Shown in pieces: positions 61,201 through 64,000 of a DNA stretch of 64,000 nt. Under the pieces are notes generated by a model. That model made no database searches, was not told the DNA's origin, and saw only the letters and a program-made list of their open reading frames with translations. Every line of letters begins with the position of its first letter. The first letter of the stretch is position 1. Position numbers and translations under genes: made by a program. The DNA is from Meghimatium bilineatum (taxonomy: Eukaryota; Mollusca; Gastropoda; Stylommatophora; Philomycidae): assembly GCA_034231615.1 (NCBI GenBank), contig CM067318.1, positions 36,737,382 to 36,801,381 of the forward strand, read 5' to 3'.

Positions 61201-63658
61201 ATGGCGACACAACTGACATTCAAATAATGATAGAAATAGGTCAGACAAAGCCTTTGATAGCCTTTTGATCAAAACGTTGATTTGTGTATGCGATTATGTG
61301 TGCGTCTAGTTATTAGCAAAACTTCATTACCTCATTTCAAGCTTTCCTGTTGAATTTCAGTTTTGCGCAGTGAGTACATTTTATTTTTGGTAGTTAACCA
61401 ATCTCCTGTGGCTACACGCATAATGCTGGTGACCAACACAAATAATTGTCCATGTGTAACGGAATACAGACTCATGAATACATGCTTCAAGACTGCCTTG
61501 ATTTCAATAAACTGTGAGGCAAGACATGACCCCACTGGACTGAGCTGGAGAAAAAAACTTTTGAGCAGATGTCTTAGCCTGGAGAGAAATGGGCATCTCG
61601 TCCTGGCGACTGTGGTAAAAGTAAAGGTAGGTCCCATGGCATCTGCCGTCGGGGATGAAGATAACTCTTCATGTACTAAGCCGCAGCAACTATTAGGTGG
61701 GGTGGCCAGTTCCCTTCCTTGCTGTTTTTTACCTTCCCTAACTCATGCGTCAGGTACTCATTTACAGCTGAGTCGACTGGAGGAGTGGTCGTGTCAAGTG
61801 AGAAATCACAACCCGGATTTTTTTTTTAATGTCCGGACATGGTTTCGAACCTGGCACGCTGTAACCAGATGATAGCAAGCACGCTCACTATCCACTAGGC
61901 TACCGCGCTCCTCTGCGACTGTGGTAAGGATTTAGGAATGCCAACAGAATCTTGAACACAAAAAAAAGTATTAAATGATTGTCATTCAACTAACAAATGT
62001 CACTGCAAGATACAGTAGTGCAGAGGTTAGTTCACTGGCTTACTAGTTCATAATTCAGGAATTTGGTCACTCACAAATAGCCCCATTCTAAAAAAAACAT
62101 GTCACTAGAACCACTCGGTAAAAAAATGTGGACTAGTTAATTAGTCATTTGTGTCAAAGGGCATGAGCCCATGGGCTGCTGGAACAGCAACCATTAGTCG
62201 CCAAATAATCATCATGGAAATCTTGACATGTCCATTTTTGCTCCACTCTTATACTCATTATGTCCTTCAGCATGTGGTAACTGACTGTTCTGATTCTGTG
62301 TTGGTTGATAACTCTTCTTTTGACTCCTATATGCCGCTCGTTTCTTGCAACACCATGCTTCACTCCCAGATCCTTCAATCTAGCCATGGACATGGAAGAA
62401 CTACACCTTACACCTTCCTACTGGTCCAACTTCTTGATTGCATTTTAAATATCAGCACAATCCATTAAATTATAAATAGTCACTATGGTTACACTGGCAA
62501 GTCTGTCTGCTATTTCATTTCCCCTAACACCCAGTGTCCAGGAACAGAAATTAAGGTATCCAGTAACTCTCTTCAGCACAGAATTGATCAACGACTCAAA
62601 CCACTGATGGTGTATAGCCTGGTTGAATCTTTTGAAGCACACTCATGTAATCAGTAAAAAAACAGACTTATAGAATCAGTAAGAAAACACAAAAGAATCA
62701 GTAAAAAACAGACTTATAGAATCAGTAATAAAAAACACTTATAGAATCAATAAGAAAACAGACACCTCTAGCACTCCAGTAACATCATTGCCCAGATAAC
62801 CATCCCCTCCATTGGCATATTAATATTTCTGCAATCTCTAGGCCAAGTTCACGTTGCACAGGTCTATCTCACCAATTCTGTTTTCTTTACATGTGATTTT
62901 TCAGTCTGTTGTGACCAATTTATAGTCTGAAGATAATAGTTTGTTCTTTTCATGACATTTGGTGGTAGGGTCATTAGGTAGTTCCACAACTTTGTGTTAT
63001 GTCATTCTTCTTATTTACCTGCATTCGTTCTCAAACTCCTGCAGATTAGCAGGATGTAGTCCAGAGAACGGAATGCCATGTTGTGTCATGGTTTACTGCA
63101 TTTTTGCGATATCTGCGCCTTTTGGCCTGACACATCCACCTCAGCATGACTTTGGATCACTTTGACCCTATATGGGATGAAACAGCCAACTCCACCCCAT
63201 AACCTCCTTGGTTGCCTCTTATGATATGCATGGAAGGTAAACAGTGTTTCTATTCTTTCCTCCCCTCTTTGGCCCCCGGCAACACATGGGCAAGAGTGTT
63301 GGTCATTAACATCTATGTCTAATATATGGAACATATGTTCTATTTATTGGACCGTATAACACCTTAACATAAAATGGTGTCTGTAACAAGTACACAAAGA
63401 GACATCTCACAACACAACTTTTCTCACAATTCGCGTAATACTTACAAATCCCAGAAAGCACTTGCTGCTCCGGATAGCTCCACAACATCCACAAAATCCA
63501 ACCAGAAACACAAATGATCCAAAACCGATGAGAATGTAGGCCGCAACCTTGAGAAACTCAGCATCACTGGAAGCATCTTTAACTACAGCCATGTAATCCT
63601 TCATATTTGGATCCACGAGGATCCAGATGCCAACACCCAAGATGGCTGCTCCTGACAG
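33411..63658 (-). CDS. tetraspanin gene, seven exons in window, 5' end missing
   Basis: A four-pass membrane protein that organises partner receptors and integrins in plasma-membrane or endosomal microdomains (known for the family). Six well-supported exons give 210 residues in one frame: the end of TM1 (LSGAAILGVGIWILV), small outer loop, TM2 (AAYILIGFGSFVFLVGFCGC), TM3 (YIFFLLAVFAGELAAGIYVA), the large outer loop with HCCGG, IPESCC, DYC and EKGC, then TM4 (SVILIGVGCGIAALQ). Six loop cysteines and two N-glycosylation sites (NSTW, NSTG) fit a CD63/CD9-type tetraspanin. Every intron is phase 0, and the 75- and 84-bp exons have the sizes usual in this family. The first exon, coding the cytoplasmic N-terminus and most of TM1, lies to the right of the window; the last exon is uncertain. 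Introns are 1.1-12 kb and full of transposons. Orthology to a named member cannot be judged. Confidence 0.9.
33540..34506. other. tetraspanin intron or 3' flank, no other feature
   Basis: AT-rich. Loose repeats of ATCTTAACTTGAGTTTTGGTCAAAC lie around 34040-34330 at irregular spacing. Confidence 0.4.
34507..34777. repeat. 40-bp minisatellite, about 7 copies
   Basis: Unit AACCCCAGAGTTGATGTGAC then AAATCTTACATGGTATAAAT. Confidence 0.93.
34778..36339. repeat. AT-rich intron with a decayed repeat field
   Basis: Between about 34860 and 35450 a phrase of roughly 27-30 bp built on AATCATACTTTTCATGTACA and CATTAAAA recurs with many changes, an old minisatellite. The remainder (35450-36340) shows nothing I can name. 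Confidence 0.55.
36340..36720 (-). mobile_element. degraded LINE RT C-terminal fragment
   Basis: On the minus strand EEVDHLTDMDSIIDKTEGTE then RDIKSKINRVMT matches the YLGS-x-GGTDQDI region of CR1/jockey-type RTs, and KWIGHTLRKIENCCN with ASIWKEKCEN matches the W.WIGHTLRK C-terminal motif of the same group. Many changes; the segment between is lost. Confidence 0.65.
36721..37194. other. intron, no feature recognised
   Basis: AT-rich, nothing supportable. Confidence 0.4.
37195..37485 (+). repeat. abundant SINE, plus-strand copy
   Basis: Starts TTCTTCTTCTTTTGCGTTCG and runs through CTCAAACTCCTTCAGATTAG, CGGTTTACAGTATGTATGCT, GACACATCCAACCTCAACAT, GGGATGGGACAGCCAACTCC and ACGACATGCATGG-like text to the GGGCCCAGCAACACACGG end. 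It lacks the tRNA head. Confidence 0.9.
37486..38092. other. intron, no feature recognised
   Basis: Contains a near-duplicate phrase (CATTGACCAACATTGACCTC/CATTGACCAACAAGG) near 37935-37970. Nothing else. Confidence 0.4.
38093..38172 (-). repeat. tRNA-derived SINE head, well preserved
   Basis: On the minus strand GGGCTGTGGTAGCTCAGTTG begins like a tRNA and holds an A box; the B box is CAAGGTTCAGTTTCC. The 3' acceptor side (CCAGTTCCAGCGG) does not pair with the 5' end, so it is a SINE head, not a working tRNA. Confidence 0.6.
38381..38606. repeat. 55-bp minisatellite derived from a LINE-tail motif
   Basis: About four copies of CCAGTGAAACAGAAA-GGTTGCTGATCCAGCGACCC-ATGGAATCATACCCTTTGAC. The core GGTTGCTGATCCAGCG-CCATGG-TCAT-CC-TTTGAC matches the tail at 62157-62200 and the motif at 46050-46092. 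Confidence 0.88.
38607..39372. repeat. intron with a decayed 20-bp repeat
   Basis: From about 38800 to 39000 TTCAATGATGTTGCAGACAC and variants recur about ten times with changes. The flanks are AT-rich and unassigned. Confidence 0.6.
39373..39575 (+). repeat. tRNA-headed SINE, different family
   Basis: The head GGCTCTGTGGCGAAGTGGTA (A box) and CCGAGTTTGATCCCCACCAC (B box) is followed by a body with AGAAAGCAATGGAAAACTAC and TATTGCCTAGAAAATCAC. The body differs from the abundant SINE and from the one at 61619-61914. Confidence 0.7.
39590..39915 (+). mobile_element. LINE fragment, C-terminal RT region
   Basis: VTGKKIAFFKMRCYRKILEY then a stop, and FLNNIIIRKLRFFGHIKRHD, GMERLIMEGMVEGNRDRIKP, RRTFQTECLY. 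These are the FEMW.YRR.L and RFFGHI motifs near the end of non-LTR RT ORFs. Frameshifted and short. Confidence 0.8.
39916..40990. other. intron, no feature recognised
   Basis: AT-rich with T runs near 40396-40455. No repeat or exon supported. Confidence 0.4.
40991..41142. repeat. short decayed tandem repeat, about 3 copies
   Basis: AAAACAGCCCTTGACTGGTTC and variants (AACAGCCCCTTGACTGCTTA, AACAGCCCTCGACTGGTTCA) at about 35-40 bp spacing. Confidence 0.6.
41143..42989. other. intron with one perfect hairpin
   Basis: AT-rich. At about 42450-42481 ATACGTAGAAGT and ACTTCTACGTAT form a perfect 12-bp inverted repeat around the 6-base loop CTTCAT. No gene seen. Confidence 0.5.
42990..44065 (-). mobile_element. 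I-like LINE fragment with RNase H
   Basis: Minus strand, 5' to 3': DELFDACGDICFNSEAEIKA (RNase H Glu), IFTDYLSSLQALEYDRHCIH (second Asp), TPGNDKADRLAKKGSDIHKR (last Asp, GNDKADRLAKKG), VKMMLKSVNKENWMNRWAMG, FFRLRTQLVRLNNHLNRINH, then in another frame THPYETVDHHLIECPTLDVI and RDMLHPPKPDKWNILYGTKQ. The RNase H followed by a Cys/His-containing C-terminal domain (C..C...H....C) is typical of I/jockey-group LINEs with RNase H. RT and endonuclease are absent; at least two frameshifts. Lies in the large tetraspanin intron. Confidence 0.85.
44435..44800 (-). repeat. dispersed repeat, copy 1 of a local pair
   Basis: Matches 45485-46060 closely: GTGTCTGTGGGTCTCACTAA, TGACAATCCTTTTGACTTGA, GAAGTTTGGCATAACCAGTA, GGGGAATGA and AAAATCCACAGACTT in order. 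A minus-strand frame is shared by both copies (PGLEPENNYHSTRKV and PGTEPENNYHISRKV). Exon 7 of the tetraspanin lies between the copies. Confidence 0.75.
45241..45324 (-). CDS. tetraspanin exon: end of large loop and TM4
   Basis: 84 bp, TTTTTTGCAG acceptor and GTATGG donor, phase 0 on both sides. It codes GCKDALESWVNDHS, with the last loop cysteine, followed by the first 14 hydrophobic residues of TM4. The 84-bp size is usual for this exon in tetraspanins. Confidence 0.93.
45485..46095 (-). repeat. dispersed repeat, copy 2, with LINE-tail motif
   Basis: Same family as 44435-44800. It has an extra segment near 45540-45740, and at its right end carries AAAGGCATGAGCCCATGGAC then CGCTGGATCAGCAACC followed by CAAC/ACCA runs, the motif shared with 38381-38606 and 62157-62200. 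Confidence 0.75.
46096..46571. repeat. intron with tRNA-like traces
   Basis: TAGTTCAATTCCCAGCATGA (about 46165) and CCTGGTTCAAATCCTTGCTG (about 46460) look like B boxes of worn SINE heads; no bodies could be outlined. Confidence 0.35.
46572..46708 (-). repeat. abundant SINE, truncated minus-strand copy
   Basis: GGGGCCCGAAAGGGGAGCAA, AGCAACACTGTTTACCTTCC, CGCATGTCGTAAAAGGTGAC and TATAGGGTCAGTGATCC; the half with GTAGTCCGGAG is missing where the hAT remnant begins. Confidence 0.88.
46715..47267 (+). mobile_element. hAT transposon remnant: BED finger and dimerisation domain
   Basis: The first part reads AIWDYFKVKDDDSAKVICKL and CDKQLSRG, then in another frame SMQTYLRSMHRKSYDEIMEK: a BED zinc finger with its Cys pair but Tyr where the first His is expected. 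The second part, open at 46959-47267, reads AALLEAVSSRFADIESNS then CTSERLFSTAGDINTDH and NAETLIFLKHN, the hAT C-terminal dimerisation motif. The catalytic domain between is almost wholly deleted, and the BED part is frameshifted. It is therefore an internally deleted, non-coding hAT copy of the ZBED-like type. Terminal repeats were not identified. Confidence 0.82.
47268..47719. other. intron, no feature recognised
   Basis: AT-rich; an ATGTCATCATTGTCAT phrase occurs twice near 47550-47610. Confidence 0.4.
47720..47820. repeat. dispersed repeat next to tetraspanin exon 6
   Basis: CCTCCACATCCACAGACATG, TTGGCCAGAA, GCTAACCCTGAGTCCACCAA and TACCCTCTGTACC match the segment 56968-57125 in order. 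The latter has about 60 extra bases. Confidence 0.65.
47852..47953 (-). CDS. tetraspanin exon: middle of large outer loop
   Basis: 102 bp with TTTTCCCCAG acceptor and GTGAGC donor, phase 0. It codes EKSIPESCCTLNSTGQPENL and DYCAKLKDGFFYEK: the PESCC motif, a fifth cysteine, and an NST glycosylation site. Reads directly from the preceding exon (WAEKY) and into the next (GCKDALES). Confidence 0.93.
48180..48812. repeat. 32-bp minisatellite, host of a LINE insertion
   Basis: Unit TTTTCATAAAACAATCATTT then GTTAGCTCATAC, regular from about 48455 and decayed further left. The array stops at the LINE 3' end and resumes at 51486-51545 (TTCATAAAACAATCATTTTT), so the LINE landed inside it. Confidence 0.93.
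48813..51485 (-). mobile_element. LINE with RT domain, YADD intact, split by an insertion
   Basis: Minus strand. The main frame (51529-50534, 331 codons) covers ALPKKPGAVDCEDHRTISLM, FGFGEGKGTRNALYIVRTLM, LCFIDYSKAFDKVKHSEIIK and MGVRQGCVMSPDLFSLYTEY. A shifted frame gives MRYADDTVLIAGSEQELQAL (catalytic Asp pair kept, near 50478), another MKYLGTLLTSEGRCSSEIKS and LFYGCEAWTITFSKPD. The ORF breaks off near 50055 and resumes near 49188 with KIQSELEATEMWFLRRMMKI, SIISNISGRQSRFLGHVLRR and ITTGKIKGRR. So about 865 bp of foreign DNA lies within it. The element is 5'-truncated (no endonuclease) and has a few frameshifts. It runs in the same direction as the tetraspanin gene, inside its intron. Confidence 0.88.
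49188..50055 (+). other. foreign segment inside the LINE, promoter-like start
   Basis: Begins with a CpG-rich patch (49190-49340) holding CAAAATGGCCGCTCGCGC, close to the YY1 core AAAATGGCGGC often found at metazoan start sites, and GGCGGTCCGGCC. A short frame from that ATG stops after 16 codons. At 49775 TATGTAAGGTAAGTTA looks like a good donor site. The rest becomes AT-rich. It could be a promoter plus first exon carried by a transposon, or the 5' end of an unrecognised element. No terminal repeats or target duplication were found. Confidence 0.45.
51609..51671 (-). CDS. tetraspanin exon: CCG motif
   Basis: 63 bp with TTATTTCAG acceptor and GTGAGT donor, phase 0. It codes LHCCGGLSYKDYENSTWAEK plus Y: the invariant CCG motif and an NSTW glycosylation site. 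Too short to be seen as an open frame. Confidence 0.95.
51712..51765 (-). repeat. SINE edge fragment
   Basis: GGGCCCAAAAGGGGAACAAA then GAATAACAACATAATCCCC, the end of the abundant SINE. Confidence 0.6.
52161..52202. repeat. (CT)n microsatellite
   Basis: About 20 CT units, interrupted once near the start. Confidence 0.95.
52308..52595 (-). repeat. abundant SINE, well-preserved minus-strand copy
   Basis: Complete body in reverse, from GTTGCTGGGGCCCGAAAGGG through GTAAAAGGCGACTAAGGTGG, ATAGGGTCAGTGACCCAAAG, GCTGAAGTCGGATGTATCAG and CGCATTCCGTTCTCCGGACT to CTGCAGGAGTTTGAGAACGA and GCAGAAGAAGAAG. Close to the consensus, so relatively young. Confidence 0.93.
52838..52930 (-). CDS. tetraspanin exon: start of large outer loop
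   Basis: 93 bp with TTTCAG acceptor and GTAAGT donor, phase 0. It codes VNGKLDTGLTDSIQNNYESK then LRTAWDSVQIE, helix A/B of the loop, leading directly into the CCG exon. The W-D-x-V-Q-x-E pattern before CCG is typical of CD63/CD9-type tetraspanins. Confidence 0.95.
53045..53250 (+). repeat. abundant SINE, diverged truncated copy
   Basis: CTCAAACTCCTGCAGATTAG and CAGGATGTAGTCTGGAGAAT are well kept; the rest (TTTTAGCATGGCTTTTGGG, TCTATGGGATTGGACAGTCA) is diverged and ends early. Confidence 0.8.
53251..55145. other. intron with possible remains of a DNA transposon
   Basis: Short acidic/Ser-rich openings (MDTSSNSSQSSSYSS near 53653, MSDDSNYDDTPISKP near 53710 followed by a GTACGT donor-like site, MDSDTDEGPLSKSPNFL near 54173) and NHLNFTEELVRELRN near 54675 resemble pieces of piggyBac-type transposase N- and C-terminal regions. 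No motif is decisive and there are no identified ends, so this is only a suspicion. Confidence 0.2.
55146..55213. repeat. 68-bp near-perfect palindrome
   Basis: The left arm AATGTTCAGAGTTAAGTCCA-AGAGGTTTGAGG pairs with the right arm CCTCAAGCCTTTTTGACTTA-ACTCTGAATATT at 28 of 32 positions around the loop GTAT. Confidence 0.85.
55214..56234. other. intron, no gene recognised
   Basis: Contains a phrase (CCTGAGAAAGACCTGACTGT then TCGAAATGTTG, near 55470) of a type common at the ends of invertebrate retroelements, and two similar phrases near 55760-55870 (CATGCTAACCCACTAG and CATACTAACCCACTTAG). No ORF with a known domain. Confidence 0.4.
56235..56530. repeat. 32-bp minisatellite, about 9 copies
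   Basis: Unit GAAACAAACAAGAAACTATT then AAACAATGTCAA, with small indels. Confidence 0.9.
56531..56967. other. intron, no gene recognised
   Basis: Somewhat GC-richer than the surroundings. Two overlapping frames at 56660-56875 have no recognisable domain and are probably part of the repeat that follows. Confidence 0.35.
56968..57125. repeat. dispersed repeat shared with 47.7 kb
   Basis: CTGCCTCCACATTCATGGAC, AAAAGGTTTGGCCAGAATC and, after a 60-bp extra piece, CTAACCCTGGTTCCGCCAAG and CCCTTTGTACC. The match to 47720-47820 is in order and in the same orientation. Both copies lie within about 100 bp of a tetraspanin exon. Confidence 0.65.
57203..57277 (-). CDS. tetraspanin exon: TM3
   Basis: 75 bp, the classic size of this exon. 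Acceptor ACCATACAG, donor GTAATT, phase 0. It codes YIFFLLAVFAGELAAGIYVA then IYKND, which is TM3 with the E-L-A-A-G core and the YKND that leads into the large loop. Confidence 0.95.
57290..57376. repeat. 27-bp tandem repeat at the exon 3 acceptor
   Basis: Three copies of TACTTGTCAAGTCTTATATT-GATATGT (minus-strand reading), the last ending about 13 bp before the acceptor AG. Confidence 0.9.
57377..58059. other. intron, LINE 3' UTR-like text
   Basis: Around 57570-57760 a minus-strand reading EEQTVLRKTKREVAGCLALW and HGRTFLWEIIGRSQDRRL resembles text seen downstream of non-LTR RTs, but I cannot place it firmly. The rest is unassigned. Confidence 0.35.
58060..58397 (-). mobile_element. LINE fragment, 3' half split by piggyBac
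   Basis: Minus-strand reading LINNIRKRQFSCFGHFIRQG, GLENIVTTGKIEGNRDRGRQ and RKK: the C-terminal RT region of the same LINE type as 48813-51485 (SIISNISGRQSRFLGHVLRR...TTGKIKGRR). The 5' continuation lies at 61037-61200 on the other side of the piggyBac element. Confidence 0.8.
58398..61036 (+). mobile_element. piggyBac transposon, apparently complete
   Basis: 2639 bp. The ends are CTCTTTCCGGACC (58398-58410) and, read inward from the right, CTCTTTCAGGACC (61024-61036): 13-bp inverted repeats with one mismatch. The left flank is TTAA (58394-58397); the right flank is TTAC (61037-61040), one base off the canonical TTAA duplication. Inside the left end GGACCAATCGCCAGTATACT-GGCTT occurs twice, 42 bp apart, each holding a perfect 14-bp palindrome GCCAGTATACTGGC (58415-58428, 58457-58470). 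The right end has two GGACC-AGAGTA/GAGTA motifs instead. These asymmetric subterminal repeats are likely transposase-binding sites (inference). The element lies antisense in the tetraspanin intron, within a LINE. Confidence 0.9.
58666..60531 (+). CDS. piggyBac transposase, PGBD4-like, 621 aa
   Basis: Cut-and-paste transposase of the DDE_Tnp_1_7 family, which moves its element between TTAA sites in the nucleus. Residues 1-110 are acidic and Ser-rich (DNDDSDSDYRPSD, SSSEEASNSSDESTDSED). The catalytic domain spans about 130-510 with Asp285 (ICIDEMVIGHKGR), Asp367 (HHLFADRYYSSLPL) and Asp473 (MNGCDRVDQMISYYG), the expected DDD triad; KWWKKVFMWV follows as in the family. The C-terminus (584-621) is the Cys-rich finger: CAHC, YYCIGC, HLCAKLC and a final FREYH. 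Full length for the family, with no stop or frameshift. The ATG at 58666 follows AAAAA. AATAAA signals at 60546-60551 and 60563-60568 lie just after the stop. It looks intact and may be active or recently so. A domesticated gene is less likely because inverted ends are still present. Confidence 0.95.
   Translation: MATPTSSRYSAEQAMVMFQSLLVSESDNDDSDSDYRPSDLSKGKKPKQTGVGFIKNLTACIRSSNVSSSEEASNSSDESTDSEDLAGTSRPTNATSRPMNHTSTDRQGRPRTDAVWREALEGESIGVSHFRQIHSGCKLGLPENASPLQCLLSLMTEPIIDNLIANVNSYAQQKLEMNTPRRKYSTYSKWTALDRNIFMKFLATLINMGLDPKHSIKDFWSTKTHRSSPWFGSIFSRTKFLLIYQSMLHAAGADAQGKIKIEPFINELVASFQNAFYPSENICIDEMVIGHKGRFRHKQYNASKPKKYPIKSYGLCDSITGYVFNLLVYFGADTTYRLETDTKSTHAVKIFDKLLEGITGHHHLFADRYYSSLPLVQFLRQRNHHYTGTLNANRRGFPQEMKNKKIAVNQPKWFINDEDKVMCVSWRDKKSKKPCQLVTTCGSATCEIRIEGRSEVWKPSPIHNYNMSMNGCDRVDQMISYYGNHTRKTVKWWKKVFMWVLEITQLNAHILYTLSRPCAEKPMPLSNFKDILIEELCSLFELEAPNNIDAALLSKPGRKTVNTELERYQGTTHLIDSGGKDRQCAHCATKQIRKRSSYYCIGCSHKPHLCAKLCFREYHTR
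61037..61350 (-). mobile_element. LINE fragment, 5' part split by piggyBac
   Basis: Minus-strand reading LRGNKDVVLQKNAENTMDFR then KTNVEVLKESNVKR, the region just before LINNIRKRQFSCFGH on the other side of the piggyBac. Further right (61240-61350) is the GCTAATAACTAGACGC-type dispersed phrase, which is found in inverted orientation at 58075-58155. Confidence 0.75.
61351..61605. other. old repeat sequence, host of a SINE insertion
   Basis: Continues across the SINE at 61619-61914. Overlapping frames on both strands have no domain. Confidence 0.4.
61619..61914 (-). repeat. SINE with tRNA head and perfect 13-bp target duplication
   Basis: On the minus strand the head GGAGCGCGGTAGCCTAGTGG (A box) and GCCAGGTTCGAAACC (B box) is followed by a body with AGTCGACTCAGCTGTAAATG and AGTACCTGACGCATGAGTTA, a phrase I associate with a SINE core found in many invertebrates, and a tail ending CCTACCTTTACTTTTA. 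GCGACTGTGGTAA flanks it exactly on both sides (61606-61618 and 61915-61927). A recent insertion. Confidence 0.9.
62150..62620 (-). mobile_element. LINE 3' end, RNase H family, with 3' tail
   Basis: Minus-strand reading FNQAIHHQWFESLINSVLKR, GVRGNEIADRLASVTIV (last RNase H Asp), YNLMDCADI, then in another frame SMARLKDLGVKHGVARNERH, VINQHRIRTVSYHMLKDIMS and EQKWTCQDFHDDYLATNG. It closes with GGTTGCTGTTCCAGCAGCCC-ATGGGCTCATGCCC. The same order of motifs is seen at 20.6, 21.7 and 30.9 kb. RT is missing; frameshifted. Confidence 0.8.
62640..62765. repeat. short tandem repeat, about 5 copies
   Basis: AGAATCAGTAAGAAAACAGA then CTTAT, with indels and A-run variation. Confidence 0.85.
62766..63014. 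other. intron, no feature recognised
   Basis: Short AT-rich spacer between the tandem repeat and the SINE. Confidence 0.4.
63015..63292 (+). repeat. abundant SINE, well-preserved plus-strand copy
   Basis: CATTCGTTCTCAAACTCCTG, CAGGATGTAGTCCAGAGAAC, TTGCGATATCTGCGCCTTTT, GACCCTATATGGGATGAAAC, CAACTCCACCCCATAACCTC and GGCCCCCGGCAACACATGGG in family order. It lies 154 bp downstream of tetraspanin exon 2 (minus-strand sense), in reverse orientation to the gene. Confidence 0.92.
63446..63658 (-). CDS. tetraspanin exon 2: TM1 end, small loop, TM2
   Basis: 213 bp with TATATATTCAG acceptor and GTAAGT donor, phase 0. The 71 residues start LSGAAILGVGIWILVDPNMK, pass the small outer loop, and enter TM2 with AAYILIGFGSFVFLVGFCGC then CGAIRSSKCFLGF. 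The FCGCCGA...S.C pattern at the inner end of TM2 is typical of tetraspanins and carries probable palmitoylation sites. Confidence 0.96.
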
Positions 63659-64000
63659 CTGAATATATAACAAAATTATAACATAGGCCAAGTGTTTGTA
63701 CAAATGGACATCTGACAAATGAGTGTTTTATATGCAGCATGCACAGTCAAATCTTGAATATCTGAAGTATGATTATATAGGTAAATGTATTTGAGTTATA
63801 AATTAGTGTCATTGCACATGGTTTTTCCATAAGTAAAATATTGGTAAACAGCAGAAACACACACACAAATTATTATTATGATGAAATTAGAGGGAAGATA
63901 TGATCTTACGCAGTGAAAGATGATTAATCAGAGAAGTTAAGATCTGATTAGAGACAGTTTTGGTAACTCTGTCGAGACTTTGAAGCATATGGTACAGCAA
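63659..64000. other. tetraspanin first intron, no exon found
   Basis: No ATG-containing exon with the usual K-Y-L-L-F-x-F-N-x-x-F-W motif is visible, so exon 1 must lie beyond 64000. Confidence 0.5.

Noticed and set aside
61363-61872. 169-codon frame as a gene
   Set aside because: It runs from an old repeat straight into a recent SINE, so it cannot be an ancestral coding sequence.

Overview
The window looks like repeat-rich nuclear DNA from an invertebrate animal. It is AT-rich, has one intron-bearing gene, many 5'-truncated LINEs, tRNA-headed SINEs, DNA transposons and an unusual number of minisatellites. The repeat mix would suit a mollusc or another lophotrochozoan, but that is an inference; nothing in the sequence proves it. 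No bacterial genes, operons, CRISPR arrays or true tRNA/rRNA genes were found.

The one recognisable host gene is a tetraspanin on the minus strand. Six exons (63446-63658, 57203-57277, 52838-52930, 51609-51671, 47852-47953, 45241-45324) have consensus splice borders, are all in phase 0, and together give 210 residues with the CCG and PESCC motifs and six cysteines in the large outer loop. The first exon lies beyond the right edge. A weaker candidate last exon is at 33411-33539. Everything from about 33 to 63 kb is therefore intron of this gene or its 3' flank, filled with mobile DNA.

Region by region: 0.9-5.8 kb is a satellite of 23-bp monomers arranged in 92-bp tetramers. 6.3-9.8 kb holds two LINE remnants and a 400-bp GATA/GATG microsatellite. 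10-33 kb is a mosaic of about ten minisatellites, LINE tails (including a family ending in an RNase H domain), copies of one abundant SINE, and hAT-like and pogo-like MITEs, two of which hold LINEs. 33-63 kb (tetraspanin introns) holds more of the same, plus an I-like LINE with RNase H, a deleted hAT transposon with BED and dimerisation domains, a LINE inserted in a minisatellite and itself split by a CpG-rich promoter-like segment, and a nearly complete piggyBac transposon (58398-61036) with an intact 621-residue transposase inserted in an older LINE.

Apart from the tetraspanin, nearly all open reading frames are transposon remnants or by-products of tandem repeats. The piggyBac transposase is the only complete, intact-looking coding sequence in the window.
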